Shown: positions 46,554-57,580 of the stretch, piece by piece
How positions within the stretch are numbered: the first letter of the stretch is position 1
How the letters are laid out: the number at the start of each line of letters is the position of its first letter
From: Devosia oryziradicis
GTDB taxonomy: Bacteria > Pseudomonadota > Alphaproteobacteria > Rhizobiales > Devosiaceae
Direction of reading: 5' to 3'
Assembly (NCBI RefSeq): GCF_016698645.1
Contig: NZ_CP068047.1
Span: forward strand, 2,267,001 to 2,331,000
DNA length: 64,000 bases
Notes under the pieces: generated by a model
Databases searched by the model: none
Told to the model about the DNA's origin: nothing
The model's input: only the letters and a program-made list of their open reading frames with translations
Program-made: the position numbers and the translations under genes

Positions 46554-48341
46554 CTACTGAACGTTGAGGCGGATGCTCAGTTCGCGCAGGGCCTTGGCCG
46601 ATGCGGGGCTTGGGGCGCCCATCAGCAGGTCTTCCGCCTGCTGGTTCATCGGGAACGCCGTGATCTCGCGCAAGTTGGCGACGCCGCAGAGCAGCATGAC
46701 GATGCGGTCGATACCGAAGGCAGCCCCGCCATGCGGCGGTGCTCCATACTGGAAGGCGCGATAGAGGCCGCCGAACTGTTCTTCGACCTCCGCCCGGCTC
46801 TTGCCGGTCAGCTCAAATGCCTTGACCATGGTCTCGGGCAATTGGTTACGAATTGAGCCCGAGGCGATCTCGTAGCCATTGCAGACGGCGTCATACTGGT
46901 ACGCCTTGATAGTCAGCGGATCCTGACTGTTGAGCGCCTCGATGCCGCCCTGCGGCATCGAGAACGGGTTGTGGGCAAAGTCCACGCGCTTTTCTTCCTC
47001 GCTCCACTCGTAGAACGGGAAATCGACAATCCAGCACAGCGCGAACTGCTCGGTATCGACCACGCCCAGATCGGTGCCGATCTTGGTGCGAGCCTCACCG
47101 GCGAACTTGTAGAATTTCTCGGGTCGCCCGGCGACGAAGAACACGGCATCCCCGTCGGTCAGGCCGAACTGCGCCTTGATGGCTGCAGTACGTTCCTCGC
47201 CTATGTTCTTCGCGATAGGGCCTGACCCCTGCCCGTCCTTGAAGAAGATATAGCCGAGTCCCGGCTGGCCCTCGCCCTGCGCCCAGGCGTTCATGCGGTC
47301 GCAGAATGCACGGCCGATCGGCTCGGCACCCGCCTTGTTCTTCGCCGGAATGGCCCAGACTTCGACCTTGGGATCGACTTCGATCTGGCTGGCGAACACC
47401 TTGAAGCCCGAACCGGCGAAATGCGCGGTCACGGCTTCGATTTCGATAGGGTTGCGCAGGTCCGGCTTGTCCGAACCATACTTGCGGATGGCCGTCTCGT
47501 AGGGAATACGCGGCCAGTCCTTGGTCACGCGCTTGCCCTCGGCGAACTGCTCGAAAATCGAGGTAATCACCGGCTGGGTGGTGTTCCACACGTCTTCCTG
47601 CGTGACGAAGCTCATTTCCAGGTCGAGTTGGTAGAACTCGCCCGGCAGGCGATCGGCGCGCGGGTCCTCGTCGCGGAAGCAGGGCGCGACCTGGAAGTAG
47701 CGATCGAAGCCGGCCACCATCAGCAATTGCTTGTACTGTTGGGGAGCCTGCGGCAGGGCGAAGAATTTGCCCGGATGGATGCGTGAAGGCACGAGGAAGT
47801 CGCGCGCCCCTTCCGGCGACGACGCGGTCAGGATGGGCGTGGAATACTCGGCAAAACCCTGTCCGGTCATTCCTGTCCGCATGGCCGCGATTATCTTGGT
47901 GCGCTTGACGATGTTGGCATGCAGCTTCTCCCGACGCAGGTCGAGGAAGCGGTAACGCAGGCGAACGTCTTCAGGATAATCCTGGTCACCAAATACCGGG
48001 AGCGGCAGCTCCTTGGCGGCCGAAAGCACCTCGATCTCACGAATGAACACCTCGATCGTGCCGGTGGGCAGGTTGGGGTTCACTGCGGCGGCGTCACGGA
48101 GCTTTACCTCGCCATCGATGCGGATCACCCATTCCGAGCGCACCTTTTCGGCCGCCGAGAAAGCGGGAGAATCAGGATCGATGACGGCCTGGGTCACGCC
48201 GTAATGGTCGCGCAGGTCGATAAACAACAGGCCGCCATGGTCGCGGATGCGGTTTACCCAGCCGCTCAGGCGCACGGTCTGGCCGGCCTCCTTGGCGGTA
48301 AGGGCGCCGCAGGTGTGCGAGCGGTAGCGATGTGAGGTCAT
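46554..48341 (-). CDS. aspS: Aspartate--tRNA ligase
   Basis: 595-residue class II synthetase of the bacterial type (with GAD insertion). N-terminal OB fold ([34 protein letters not shown]), motif 2 ([10 protein letters not shown]) and motif 3 ([12 protein letters not shown]) are clear. ATG 48341 begins the conserved domain; an extension upstream is unsupported. A TTGACA hexamer at 48401-48406 (minus strand) may be its -35 box. It could be non-discriminating (Asp/Asn), since gatB is present. aspS beside rnd is a common order in rhizobia. Confidence 0.95.
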   Translation of the reverse strand: MTSHRYRSHTCGALTAKEAGQTVRLSGWVNRIRDHGGLLFIDLRDHYGVTQAVIDPDSPAFSAAEKVRSEWVIRIDGEVKLRDAAAVNPNLPTGTIEVFIREIEVLSAAKELPLPVFGDQDYPEDVRLRYRFLDLRREKLHANIVKRTKIIAAMRTGMTGQGFAEYSTPILTASSPEGARDFLVPSRIHPGKFFALPQAPQQYKQLLMVAGFDRYFQVAPCFRDEDPRADRLPGEFYQLDLEMSFVTQEDVWNTTQPVITSIFEQFAEGKRVTKDWPRIPYETAIRKYGSDKPDLRNPIEIEAVTAHFAGSGFKVFASQIEVDPKVEVWAIPAKNKAGAEPIGRAFCDRMNAWAQGEGQPGLGYIFFKDGQGSGPIAKNIGEERTAAIKAQFGLTDGDAVFFVAGRPEKFYKFAGEARTKIGTDLGVVDTEQFALCWIVDFPFYEWSEEEKRVDFAHNPFSMPQGGIEALNSQDPLTIKAYQYDAVCNGYEIASGSIRNQLPETMVKAFELTGKSRAEVEEQFGGLYRAFQYGAPPHGGAAFGIDRIVMLLCGVANLREITAFPMNQQAEDLLMGAPSPASAKALRELSIRLNVQ

Positions 48342-48540
48342 GTCGGAACTCTGGGAAAGGCCTGAATCTTGGGCGGGAAAAGCGCATGGGAGCCCCCGCT
48401 TGTCAAGTTGAACAGCCACCCTCGGAACTGGGGCCGGGTCCGCTACGCTAACCCTGCCCAACTGCTGGACAAATCCGGTATGGAGTGGGCCCCGCGCACC
48501 TGCTAGGAAAGATCGTGACGAATTTTAGACGGACGCCGGT

Positions 48541-49710
48541 ATGGACCTCATAGTTTCCACAGATGTGCTCGCTGCTTTCTGCGAGCGCGCTGCGAAGTTC
48601 GATTTTGTGACAGTCGATACCGAATTTCTTCGCGAGACGACCTATTGGCCAAAACTCTGCCTGATCCAGGCTGCTACCGATGATGAAGCGGTTCTGATCG
48701 ATCCGCTGGCAAGCGAGCTGGACCTGACCCCCTTTTTCCAACTGCTGGCCAATCCAGGCGTCACCAAGGTGTTCCATGCCGCGAGGCAGGACATCGAAAT
48801 CTTCGTCAAGCTCACGGGAAAAGTCCCGGTCAATATCTTCGACACGCAGATTGCCGCGAGCGTCTGCGGATTTGGCGACAGCGTATCCTACGACAACCTC
48901 GTTCGATCCATCACCAATGTGGAGCTCGACAAATCTTCCCGCTTCACCGATTGGTCGGCAAGACCACTCAGCGAAAAGCAGCGCCTCTACGCGCTCGCTG
49001 ACGTGACCCACCTGCGCGACATCTATCGCGAGCTGCGCAAGCAGGTTGACGCTACACGGCGCTGGGACTGGGTGGAAGACGAGCTCGGTGTGCTGCGCAG
49101 TATCGACACCTACGTCATCCAGCCTGAACAGGCGTGGGAACGGCTCAAGATGAAGATCAACCGGCCACGCGACCTGGCGGCACTGATGAAGCTGGCCGCA
49201 TGGCGGGAAAAGCGCGCACAGGACGGCGACCAGCCCCGCAGCCGCGTGCTCAAGGATGACGTGCTGTTCGAGCTGGCTATGCAGCGTCCGTTGACGCCGG
49301 ACGCGTTCGAAAAACTTCGTGCCGTGCCCCGTGGCTTTGGACGCAGCTCGGCCGCCGGCGAGATCATGGCGCTGCTGAAGGATGTCGAGGCCATGGGCAA
49401 GAGCGATTTGCCCACTATGCCGGAGCGCTATCGCGGTCCGTCGCCCAAGGGAGCGGTGGGCGATCTCATTCGCGTCTTGCTCAAGTCAGTTGCCGAACAA
49501 CACGGTGTCGCTGCACGAATCCTGGCGACATCCGACGATATCGACGCCCTGGTGCTCGACGACGAGGCGGACGTCCCTGCCCTCAAGGGTTGGCGCCGCA
49601 AGCTCTTCGGGGACAAGGCGCTCGATATCAAGCATGGCCGCATTGGCTTGGTGGCCACCCGCAAAGGCGTGCTCGAATTTGCCGTCAAGGATGCCACACT
49701 GGCCGAGTAG
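48541..49710 (+). CDS. rnd: Ribonuclease D
   Basis: 389-residue 3'-5' exoribonuclease trimming tRNA precursors. DEDDy motifs: VTVDTEFLRE (Exo I, residues 23-30 or so), FHAARQDIEIF (Exo II), YALADVTHLRDIY (Exo III with the Tyr). HRDC-type helices follow (KLAAWREKRAQDGDQPRSRVLKDD). ATG at 48541. The stop abuts the ppx stop on the other strand. Confidence 0.95.
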   Translation: MDLIVSTDVLAAFCERAAKFDFVTVDTEFLRETTYWPKLCLIQAATDDEAVLIDPLASELDLTPFFQLLANPGVTKVFHAARQDIEIFVKLTGKVPVNIFDTQIAASVCGFGDSVSYDNLVRSITNVELDKSSRFTDWSARPLSEKQRLYALADVTHLRDIYRELRKQVDATRRWDWVEDELGVLRSIDTYVIQPEQAWERLKMKINRPRDLAALMKLAAWREKRAQDGDQPRSRVLKDDVLFELAMQRPLTPDAFEKLRAVPRGFGRSSAAGEIMALLKDVEAMGKSDLPTMPERYRGPSPKGAVGDLIRVLLKSVAEQHGVAARILATSDDIDALVLDDEADVPALKGWRRKLFGDKALDIKHGRIGLVATRKGVLEFAVKDATLAE

Positions 49711-51246
49711 CTATTCGATCCGAACCGAGGACGTCTTAAAGCTCGCCACGCCGGCAAGTTGCTCCAGGCGGCCGCGTAGATGTTCGCCGTCGAGGAAAGC
49801 CAGATCGGTGGGGAGACAGAGCGACAGCGTCCCGTCTGCGACCTCGAAGCGAATGCGTGGAAGGATACCCGGCATCGCGGCCGTCATCGGGTAGGCAACG
49901 CGGAACAGGGCGCCGATCAATCGAGCGCGTGCCGTCATTTCCGGTGTACCTAGTCCGGCAAGCGGTGCGGCCGCCTTGCTCTTGAGACCGTCGTAGCGCA
50001 CCGCGATGGTCTGGGCGAGAAACGCCCGGCCGGGATGGTCGACACCGCTCAGCGAGCTATAGGCCACGGCATCGACGCTTTGCGGGCCGCGATAGTCTGG
50101 ATGGGCGCGCCAGCCAATATCGGCCAGGAGGCAGGCGACAGTGCGAAGCCGTGCCTGCTCGGCCGTTTCCGGGGTGCCCGTGACATCTAGGAACTGACCG
50201 CTGAACTCGACCAGGTCGCTGGCATGGGCCGGTGAGCGTGAGCGCAGCACCGACAGTTCCTCGGCGCCCTGGATGAGGGGGTCGATGGCCTGCTCACGCT
50301 TGTCGAGCAGTCCGTAGAGATAGCCTTCCCGAACACCGAGCGCGGAAAATGCCACATCGGCGAACTGGCCGGCCTTGAGGACCTCGGCCATGACGGCAGC
50401 ACCGAACGGTACAAGTTCGCGGCGGGACGAACTGACATGCTCGGCGCCCTCGTAGCCCTTGAGCGAGCCCGCTCCCACAATGTCCTGGCAGAAGGCGATC
50501 ATGTCGGCGGCGGGCACGATGTAGTGCTGCACCATGTGGAGCGGGTAGTTACGCACGATCTGGTGCAGCTTGGCGAGGGAGCGCCACGTGCCGCCGATCG
50601 CGGCGAAGGAGGCACCCTTCCCCAACCCGCCCAGTGACGACTGGAGCAGCCGTTCACGCACGATGGCCGCGGCCCGCACAGGCGAGCCATTGCCGTCGTC
50701 CTGCAGCCGGATAACGCCGATCTCAAAAGACGCGCCGTCGGTGTCGCTGCCTTCGGTTATTTTGGACAGCTCCAGACTACCACCCCCCAGGTCACCGACG
50801 ACGCCAGCGAAGCCAGGCATGCCGGCGACTGCGCCCAGCGCCGCATAGTGGGCCTCCTGCTCACCGGTCAGCACCTGGACCTTGCTGTCCATCAGCGCCT
50901 CGACGGCATCCACGAATTCCTGCCGGTTGGCGGCGTCGCGAACGGCCGAAGTTGCCAGCACCCACACCTTGCCGACGCGCATCATGCGGGCAACCAAGGC
51001 AAAGCGCTTTATCGCATCGAGGGCCTGAGCCACATTGGCATCGGCAAGCCGACCCGTGCGGCCTACGCCGCGACCTAGGGCGCAGGCAGACTTTTCATTG
51101 TAGAGTGGCGTCAGGGCGCGGGCATGGCGCTCATAGACGACCAGACGCACGGAATTGGACCCGATATCCAGCACGGCCACCGGCTTGGCGCCCTTGATGC
51201 GGCCCTGCGCAGTCGGATCGGCATCGACGCCCCAGAATTGATTCAA
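49711..51246 (-). CDS. ppx: Exopolyphosphatase (Ppx/GppA family)
   Basis: 511 residues. ASKHA phosphatase with [15 protein letters not shown] (phosphate 1), the [16 protein letters not shown] loop (phosphate 2), and a C-terminal HD-like domain. It releases phosphate from polyphosphate and may act on pppGpp. The start is TTG 51246, overlapping the ppk stop as TTGA, so ppk and ppx are coupled: synthesis and breakdown of the same polymer. Confidence 0.93.
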   Translation of the reverse strand: MNQFWGVDADPTAQGRIKGAKPVAVLDIGSNSVRLVVYERHARALTPLYNEKSACALGRGVGRTGRLADANVAQALDAIKRFALVARMMRVGKVWVLATSAVRDAANRQEFVDAVEALMDSKVQVLTGEQEAHYAALGAVAGMPGFAGVVGDLGGGSLELSKITEGSDTDGASFEIGVIRLQDDGNGSPVRAAAIVRERLLQSSLGGLGKGASFAAIGGTWRSLAKLHQIVRNYPLHMVQHYIVPAADMIAFCQDIVGAGSLKGYEGAEHVSSSRRELVPFGAAVMAEVLKAGQFADVAFSALGVREGYLYGLLDKREQAIDPLIQGAEELSVLRSRSPAHASDLVEFSGQFLDVTGTPETAEQARLRTVACLLADIGWRAHPDYRGPQSVDAVAYSSLSGVDHPGRAFLAQTIAVRYDGLKSKAAAPLAGLGTPEMTARARLIGALFRVAYPMTAAMPGILPRIRFEVADGTLSLCLPTDLAFLDGEHLRGRLEQLAGVASFKTSSVRIE

Positions 51247-53411
51247 GCCAGGCCCTCTTCGCCATCGCTGCCGGCGCTACCGCGTCCCGACAACGACGGA
51301 TTGGTCATGAAGTAGTTATGCGCATTGAAGGGCTCTTCCCCCTCACCACTGCGCACACGGTGCGAACTGCCGTCCGGCAATACCTCCCAGCTCTGCTGGT
51401 TGTCACGCAGATACGCAACCAGGATGCGATCGAGGATTTGCTTATGCACGGTCTTGTTGAGAATCGGCACCATAACCTCGACGCGACCATCCAGGTTCCG
51501 GCCCATCAGGTCGGCAGAGGAAATATAGACCTTGGCCCGTGGGTTGGGCATGCTTTCGCCATTGCCAAAGCAATAGATCCGGGAGTGCTCTAGGAAGCGC
51601 CCAACGACCGACTTCACCCGGATGTTCTCAGAAAATCCCGGAATGCCCGGCCGCAGGCAGCAAATGCCCCGGACGATGAGATCGATCTTCACGCCCGCTT
51701 GGCTCGCGTCGTACAGAGCGTCGATGACCTGCGGGTCGACCAGCGAGTTCATCTTGAGCAGGATGCTGGCCGGCTGACCGTTGCTCGCGAAATCCATCTC
51801 CGCGGCGATGTTGTCCAGCAATGTCTGCCGCAGGTTCACCGGGGACACTGCGATGGTCTCCAGTTCCGTCGGCCGGGCATATCCGGTGATGAAGTTGAAC
51901 ACGCGCGCGACATCACGGGTGATCGAGGGATCGATCGTGAAGTAGCTGAGATCGGTATAGATCTTGGCGGTGATCGGGTGGTAGTTGCCGGTGCCGATGT
52001 GGCAGTAGCTTACCAGCTTGCCCTTTTCGCGTCGCACCACCTGGCTGAGCTTGGCGTGGGTCTTGAGCTCGATGAAGCCGAACACCACCTGCGCGCCGGC
52101 CCGTTCGAGGTCGCGGGCCCAGCGGATATTGGCCTCCTCGTCGAAACGCGCCTTAAGCTCGACCAGGCACGTCACGGACTTGCCGGCCTCGGCTGCCAGG
52201 ACCAGGGCCTTGATGATCGGGCTGTCGGCAGAGGTGCGGTAGAGCGTCTGTTTGATGGCCACGACGTCCGGATCGCGCGCTGCCTGCATCAGGAACTGCG
52301 CCACCACGTCAAAGCTCTCGAACGGGTGGTGCACCAGGATGTCCTTGGCGCGGATGGCGGCAAAACTGTCGCCATTATAGTCGCGAATGCGCTCGGGAAA
52401 ACGAGCATGGTAAGGGGTGAACTTGAGATCGGGTCGCTCGATGTCGCAAATCTTGCGGGCATCGGCGAGTCCAAGGAAGCCCTGGACCTCGAAGACGTCG
52501 CCCTCTTTTACGCCGAGCTGCTCGCCGATCTGGCGCTTGAGCGCCCGCGGCATCGAACTTTCGATCTCGAGCCGGATCACTTGCCCGCGGCGGCGCTGCC
52601 GAAGGGCAGTCTCAAATTCCACCACCAGGTCGGCGGCTTCGTCGTCGATTTCGATTTCGCTGTCGCGGATGATGCGGAAGGCCCCGGAACCGACCACTTC
52701 GTGGCCCGGAAACATCTTGTGGAAGAAGAGCTTGACCAGCGTATCGATGGTCACGACCTCGCTGCGTCCCTCCGACACCAGCCCGGTCGGCAGGTTGATG
52801 AAGCGATCCAGATTGCCGGGAATACGCACCAGGGCGGTGAGCGGCAGGTCATTGTCGGGACGCTTCAGCTCAAAAGCCAGCGCCAGGCCCAGGTTGGGAA
52901 TGAACGGGAACGGATGGGCAGGATCGACCGCGATCGGCGTCAGTACCGGGAAGATTTCTTCGCGGAACAGCTTTTGCAGGTAGTTCACCTGGTCCTGCGT
53001 CAGGTCATCGGCCTCGTGGATCACGACGTTCTGCGCAAACAGTTCCTCGCGCAGGCTCTGCCAATGATCCTGCTGTTCGAGTTGCAGGTGCTGGGCCAGC
53101 GTGGCAATTTCTTCCATCTGCTCGGCGGGTGTCAGGCCGTCCGCGCTCTGCTTGGACAGCCCGGCGCGCAGCTGGCCCTTGAGGCCCGCGACGCGGACCA
53201 TGTAGAATTCGTCGAGGTTGTTGGCCGAGATCGAAACAAAACGCAGCCGCTCGAGCAGCGGATGGTTTGAATTGCCGGCTTCCTCGAGCACGCGCATGTT
53301 GAACTGAAGCCAGCTCACCTCGCGATTGACGAAGCGTGCCGGGCTCTTGCGCAGCGCTTCGACATCGGGGACCGAAACATCGGCTTCGGCGAACTCGCTC
53401 ATTTCATTCAT
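51243..53411 (-). CDS. ppk1: Polyphosphate kinase 1
   Basis: About 722 residues. Makes polyphosphate from ATP. N-terminal [19 protein letters not shown], core RIPGNLDRF, the phosphohistidine region [19 protein letters not shown], and the C-terminal [18 protein letters not shown] with its second phospholipase-D-like lobe. ATG 53411 overlaps the Hda-like stop by eight bases; an ATG at 53402 is three codons in. A short tail ([24 protein letters not shown]) after the conserved part is not conserved as far as I know. Confidence 0.95.
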   Translation of the reverse strand: MNEMSEFAEADVSVPDVEALRKSPARFVNREVSWLQFNMRVLEEAGNSNHPLLERLRFVSISANNLDEFYMVRVAGLKGQLRAGLSKQSADGLTPAEQMEEIATLAQHLQLEQQDHWQSLREELFAQNVVIHEADDLTQDQVNYLQKLFREEIFPVLTPIAVDPAHPFPFIPNLGLALAFELKRPDNDLPLTALVRIPGNLDRFINLPTGLVSEGRSEVVTIDTLVKLFFHKMFPGHEVVGSGAFRIIRDSEIEIDDEAADLVVEFETALRQRRRGQVIRLEIESSMPRALKRQIGEQLGVKEGDVFEVQGFLGLADARKICDIERPDLKFTPYHARFPERIRDYNGDSFAAIRAKDILVHHPFESFDVVAQFLMQAARDPDVVAIKQTLYRTSADSPIIKALVLAAEAGKSVTCLVELKARFDEEANIRWARDLERAGAQVVFGFIELKTHAKLSQVVRREKGKLVSYCHIGTGNYHPITAKIYTDLSYFTIDPSITRDVARVFNFITGYARPTELETIAVSPVNLRQTLLDNIAAEMDFASNGQPASILLKMNSLVDPQVIDALYDASQAGVKIDLIVRGICCLRPGIPGFSENIRVKSVVGRFLEHSRIYCFGNGESMPNPRAKVYISSADLMGRNLDGRVEVMVPILNKTVHKQILDRILVAYLRDNQQSWEVLPDGSSHRVRSGEGEEPFNAHNYFMTNPSLSGRGSAGSDGEEGLA

Positions 53412-54156
53412 CGTCTTGGGTGTCCCAATCCTGTTCCAGGCTTGCATCGCCGCGTGCGAGGCGGCGCCGGTTGAGCGCGTCAGCCGCAATACTGCGCGTG
53501 ATGGCCGTCCCCTTGGCCAGCGCGAGGCGGTCCATGAGGTCAGCCAGAGTCACGACTTCTTCAGCGGAGCGCTCCATGCGCGCCACCAGATAGCCGATGA
53601 TTTTGGGATCGACCCTGATCTGGCGATCCCCGAACAGTTTCACGAACATCTGTGACAATTGAATGTCGTCCGTCAGTTCCAACGCATACGCGGTTGCCCG
53701 TCGGACCCGCGAGCGCACATCATCGGTCGCCAGCGGCCAATTCGCAACGTCTTCCCGGGCCGTCAGCAAGAGCGGCCGCTGTTGTCGCATGGATTGATTG
53801 AGCAGATGGAAAAGGCCCGCCTCGTCATAGTCCAACCGATCGACATCCTCGACGATAACCGGCAGCGTGCCCCCTTCGGTCGCCAGGAACTCCAGGTCGT
53901 CAATGCCGGCGAAGCGGGCGCCGCTGCGGTCAGCGAAGATGCGAGCCAGATGGGACTTGCCGGATTTGGCGGGACCGGTGACCAGCGTTACCGGATCTGG
54001 CCAGTGAGGAAACGCCATGATGCGCCCGTGGGCAAGTGCATTGCCCTCGCCCACCAGGAAATCGGCCTCTCCCTGTGCAGGGGTATGACCCAACTCCAGT
54101 GTCAACTGCCCCTTGGGCTGGTCAGGATTGGCTGGAAGCGTCACCGGGGCCACCAT
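53404..54156 (-). CDS. DnaA-related ATPase (HdaA-like)
   Basis: 250 residues resembling the AAA+ part of DnaA without its DNA-binding domain IV. N-terminal QLTLELGH (a clamp-binding QL(S/T)LEL-type motif as in Hda), P-loop [13 protein letters not shown] near 52-65, Walker B-like VIVEDVDRL, and the sensor 2 region at the end. HdaA in Caulobacter promotes DnaA-ATP hydrolysis through the sliding clamp, limiting initiation. ATG 54156 is the best start. The gene overlaps the AI-2E transporter gene by 35 bases and ppk1 by eight; the ppk1 neighbour is typical. Confidence 0.86.
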   Translation of the reverse strand: MVAPVTLPANPDQPKGQLTLELGHTPAQGEADFLVGEGNALAHGRIMAFPHWPDPVTLVTGPAKSGKSHLARIFADRSGARFAGIDDLEFLATEGGTLPVIVEDVDRLDYDEAGLFHLLNQSMRQQRPLLLTAREDVANWPLATDDVRSRVRRATAYALELTDDIQLSQMFVKLFGDRQIRVDPKIIGYLVARMERSAEEVVTLADLMDRLALAKGTAITRSIAADALNRRRLARGDASLEQDWDTQDDE

Positions 54157-55213
54157 TCTGCCCGAGATAAAGGGTGCTGGCTTTGTACTTGGCCACGCCA
54201 TAGCGCACCAGCACCCCAACGATGGCGGCCAGCGGCACTGCCAGGAGCAGGCCGACAAATCCGAACAGGGCGCCGAACGCCAACAGGGCGAACATCAGCC
54301 ATACCGGGTTGATGTTGATCGAGCCGCCCACCAGCTTCGGATAGAGGATGTTGCCCTCGACGAATTGCCAGCCCAGAAAAATGGCGCACACACCCACGAC
54401 CATCCAGTAGTTGGGCCAGAACTGCACGATGGCGATACCGACCGACAGCACAAACCCGAACACGAAGCCGACGAACGGGATGAAGCTGAGCAAACCGGCA
54501 ATGAGGCCCACCGCGAGGCCGAAATTGAGGCCGACCAGGCTCAGTGCCGTCGCGTAGAAGGCGGCATCGATCAGCAGCACCCCCCCCTGCCCGCGAATGA
54601 CGCCGGCCATGGACTTGTCGATGTCGTTTAGGATCTGGTTGATCTCGGTCCGCGAGTCGCGCGGCAGAAGGCCCTGCATTCCCCGGACCATCCCCTCCCA
54701 ATCCAGCAGCAGATAGAAGGCTACGACCGGGGTCAGCAGGGTGAAGCCGATGACGCCGGCGCCGGTGAGGCCGATATTGACCAGCTCTGCCGGTAGAGTC
54801 GCGATGAAGCCCAAGGCCTGGCTGGCCATGTCGCTGATGGTTGCTTCGAGCTGGGCGGCTCGTTCGGGCCCGAGCCACTCGTTGATTTCGGGAGACCAGC
54901 GGATGGCGAGGCCCTGCAGATCGGAAACATAGCCGGGCATGCGCTGGATCAGCCCGATGATCTGTTGCCCGATCAACGGCACGAACATGAAGAACAGGCT
55001 GACCACGATGGTGATCACGCTGAGCAGCACCACGGCCGTTGCCCAGCCGCGGCTGAAGCGCCACGTCTGCAACTGATTGACGAGCGGATTGAGCAGATAG
55101 GCAAGCGCCGCGCCGACCACGAAGGGCAGCAGGATGCCGCGGAACAGCCAGAGCAGCACCACCAGCACCACGAGGAAAGCCACCCAGATCAGCACTTGAT
55201 TTCGCAGTGTCAT
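54122..55213 (-). CDS. AI-2E family (PerM/YhhT-like) membrane protein
   Basis: 363 residues with eight or so hydrophobic segments, beginning LIWVAFLVVLVVLLWLFRG. Signatures: AYLLNPLVNQLQ, FYLLLDW, LLSFIPFVGFVFGFVLSVG and FVEGNILYPKLVGGSININPVW. It likely exports something across the inner membrane; the AI-2 link comes from one E. coli member, and some relatives are sodium/proton antiporters. ATG 55213 is placed before the first helix. Divergent from purM across 134 bases that hold both promoters. Confidence 0.9.
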   Translation of the reverse strand: MTLRNQVLIWVAFLVVLVVLLWLFRGILLPFVVGAALAYLLNPLVNQLQTWRFSRGWATAVVLLSVITIVVSLFFMFVPLIGQQIIGLIQRMPGYVSDLQGLAIRWSPEINEWLGPERAAQLEATISDMASQALGFIATLPAELVNIGLTGAGVIGFTLLTPVVAFYLLLDWEGMVRGMQGLLPRDSRTEINQILNDIDKSMAGVIRGQGGVLLIDAAFYATALSLVGLNFGLAVGLIAGLLSFIPFVGFVFGFVLSVGIAIVQFWPNYWMVVGVCAIFLGWQFVEGNILYPKLVGGSININPVWLMFALLAFGALFGFVGLLLAVPLAAIVGVLVRYGVAKYKASTLYLGQNGGPGDASSQS

Positions 55214-55347
55214 GGTGCCGGGCAGCCCTTGCGTCGATGTGGTGGAGAAGCTATCAGGCCGTCTAGCTTCCGGCTCCGGAATTGGCAACCGCCTTGGTCT
55301 TCCGGTAACGGCTTTGCGCACGCTTTCCCCACACGGTATTGAGGCCA

Positions 55348-56424
55348 ATGTCCGATCCGCAAAACCTGACATCAAACGGTCTGTCATACAAGCAGGCGGG
55401 CGTCGACATCGATGCCGGAAATGCCCTGGTCGAGGCCATCAAGCCGGCCGTGCGGTCTACCCGACGCCCCGGCGCCGACGGCGAGATCGGTGGCTTTGGC
55501 GGGCTGTTTGATCTCCGGGCGGCCGGCTTCACGGATCCGGTGCTGGTGGCGGCCAATGACGGCGTTGGTACCAAGCTCAAGATTGCCATCGATACCGGCA
55601 ACCACGGCACGATCGGGCAGGACCTGGTCGCCATGTGCGTCAACGATATCATCGTCCAGGGTGCCGAGCCGCTCTTCTTCCTGGACTACTTCGCCACCGG
55701 GAAGCTCGATGTCGAACAGGGTACTGCAATTGTCACCGGCATTGCCGAAGGTTGCCGCATTGCTGGCTGCGCCCTGATCGGCGGTGAGACCGCCGAGATG
55801 CCGGGCATGTATCACGGCAACGATTACGATCTTGCCGGCTTTGCGGTGGGCGCAGCCGAGCGCGGTTCCCTGCTGCCCCGCGCCGATATCGCCGAGGGCG
55901 ACACGCTGGTGGCGATTGCCTCATCGGGCGTGCATTCCAACGGCTATTCGCTTGTTCGCAAGATCGTCGAGCTGAGCGGCCTGGCCTGGACTGCCGATGC
56001 CCCTTTTGCCCCCGGCCAGTCGCTGTCGGAAGCACTCCTGACGCCGACGCGCATCTATGTGAAGCCGTTGCTGTCGGCGCTCAAGGCCGGCATCGGCATC
56101 AAGGCGCTGGCACACATCACCGGCGGCGGCTTTATCGACAATATTCCGCGTGTGCTGCCCGACCACCTCGCAGCCCATGTCGATCTCGACGCCGTCACCG
56201 TGCCCAAGGTCTTCGGCTGGCTGAGCCAAGTCGGCGGCATGAACGAGCGCGAGATGCTGCGCACCTTCAACTGCGGCGTCGGGATGTTGGTCGCGGTGGC
56301 GCCCGATGATGCGCAGCGGCTAGTGGAGCACCTCAATGCGGCGGGCGAGATCGCTTCGGTGGTCGGCAATCTTACTGCCCGCACCGGGGATTCTGTAACA
56401 TTCCAGGGCCGGTTGGCGCTCTGA
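55348..56424 (+). CDS. purM: Phosphoribosylformylglycinamidine cyclo-ligase
   Basis: 358 residues, AIR synthetase of purine biosynthesis (FGAM to AIR with ATP). [21 protein letters not shown] start, [31 protein letters not shown] and [11 protein letters not shown] are hallmark blocks. ATG 55348 with GAGG four bases upstream. Followed with no gap by the P-loop kinase gene, then purN. Confidence 0.97.
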   Translation: MSDPQNLTSNGLSYKQAGVDIDAGNALVEAIKPAVRSTRRPGADGEIGGFGGLFDLRAAGFTDPVLVAANDGVGTKLKIAIDTGNHGTIGQDLVAMCVNDIIVQGAEPLFFLDYFATGKLDVEQGTAIVTGIAEGCRIAGCALIGGETAEMPGMYHGNDYDLAGFAVGAAERGSLLPRADIAEGDTLVAIASSGVHSNGYSLVRKIVELSGLAWTADAPFAPGQSLSEALLTPTRIYVKPLLSALKAGIGIKALAHITGGGFIDNIPRVLPDHLAAHVDLDAVTVPKVFGWLSQVGGMNEREMLRTFNCGVGMLVAVAPDDAQRLVEHLNAAGEIASVVGNLTARTGDSVTFQGRLAL

Positions 56425-56898
56425 ATGGCCGGGAACGGCCGCCTGATCATCATCAGTGGTCTACCGGGGACAGGCAAGACAACGCTGGCCAAGCTTCTGT
56501 CAGCGCGGCATCACGGCGTCATCTTTTCTCCGGACGACTGGATGGACGCGCTGGGCATCGATCTTTGGGACACCACTGCGCGTGATCGCATCGAAAAGCT
56601 GCAGTGGCAGCAAGCGCAGGACCTGCTGCGCCTCGGTGGCGTGGCCATTATCGAATGGGGTACATGGGCGCGTGCCGAGCGCGATCTGCTCCGCGAGGGT
56701 GCCCGTGCCCTCGGCGCCGCCGTCGAACTGCATTTTCTCGACGCGTTGCCCGAGATTTTGCATCAACGCACCTCGGCGCGGGGCCGGGAAACGCCACCCC
56801 TGACCCTCGACGACCTTCGCACGTACTGGGCGACGATCGAGCGGCCAACCGCCGAGGAATTTGCCTGTTACGATCCAGCCTCGGAGCCCAACCCATGA
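56425..56898 (+). CDS. P-loop kinase-like ATPase inside the purM-purN operon
   Basis: 157 residues, AAA_33/zeta-toxin-like small kinase. Walker A GLPGTGKTTLAK at 12-23, DDWMD Asp pair near 37-40, an IIEWGTWARAERD block and a LID-like TSARGRETPP segment. The ATG is the base right after the purM stop, and the stop overlaps purN by four bases (ATGA), so it is translated with them. Possible phosphotransferase for a small molecule; related proteins modify antibiotics or nucleosides. Most purMN operons lack it. Substrate unknown. Confidence 0.82.
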   Translation: MAGNGRLIIISGLPGTGKTTLAKLLSARHHGVIFSPDDWMDALGIDLWDTTARDRIEKLQWQQAQDLLRLGGVAIIEWGTWARAERDLLREGARALGAAVELHFLDALPEILHQRTSARGRETPPLTLDDLRTYWATIERPTAEEFACYDPASEPNP

Positions 56899-57485
56899 GT
56901 CGGAAACGCGTCGCCATTCTCATTTCCGGACGTGGATCCAACATGGCTGCGCTGATCGATGCAGCAGAGGCGCCGGACTATCCGGCGGAGATCGTGGGCG
57001 TATTCTCCAACAAGCTCGACGCTCCCGGTCTCGACTTTGCCCGAGACCACGGAATTCCCACCGCCGCCGTCTCGCACAAGGATTTTGCCAGCCGCGAAGC
57101 GTTCGATGCGGTCATCGACGAAACCCTGGCCGGGTGGAACGTGGATTACGTCTGCCTGGCCGGCTTCATGCGCATCTTTTCTGCCGGGTTTGCGCAGAAG
57201 TGGGTGGGTCGGATGCTCAATATCCACCCTTCCCTGCTGCCCCTTCACAAGGGCCTGAAGCCACAGCAGCAGGCGCTGGACGCCGGAGACGTCGAAAGCG
57301 GCTGCACGGTGCATTGGGTCATCCCCGACCTGGACGATGGCCCCACTATCCTACAGGCGCGTGTACCGGTCGAATTGGGCGACACCGCCGACACCCTGGC
57401 GGAGCGGATCCTGGTGGAGGAACATAAGACCTACCCGCGGGCGCTTGCCATGGTGGTCCGCGGCGAGATCCGCTTTCCAGGCTAG
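56895..57485 (+). CDS. purN: Phosphoribosylglycinamide formyltransferase
   Basis: 196 residues, transfers formyl from 10-formyl-THF to GAR. N-terminal ILISGRGSNMAALID, catalytic Asn-His in NIHPSLLP, and the catalytic Asp in PDLDDGPTILQA are retained. After NIHPSLLPLHKGL the usual HTHRQAL-type stretch is KPQQQAL here, a local substitution near the active site. ATG 56895 in a four-base overlap with the kinase gene. Confidence 0.95.
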   Translation: MSRKRVAILISGRGSNMAALIDAAEAPDYPAEIVGVFSNKLDAPGLDFARDHGIPTAAVSHKDFASREAFDAVIDETLAGWNVDYVCLAGFMRIFSAGFAQKWVGRMLNIHPSLLPLHKGLKPQQQALDAGDVESGCTVHWVIPDLDDGPTILQARVPVELGDTADTLAERILVEEHKTYPRALAMVVRGEIRFPG

Positions 57486-57580
57486 CCGGAACCATCACGC
57501 GATTTGATCGATACCATCGTCAAAATCGGTTCGACCTTTGTTCCGCACGGGCGTAGCGTCTGGGCACAAAGGGGAATCGC

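Noticed and set aside
51699..53270. A 523-codon plus-strand frame opposite ppk1
   Set aside because: Shadow of the clearly conserved polyphosphate kinase; no motif of its own.
57488..57512. GGAAC-N16-CGAT before the first DMT transporter
   Set aside because: The -10 element lacks the TT required by EcfG consensus; distance to the gene is plausible but the match is too weak.
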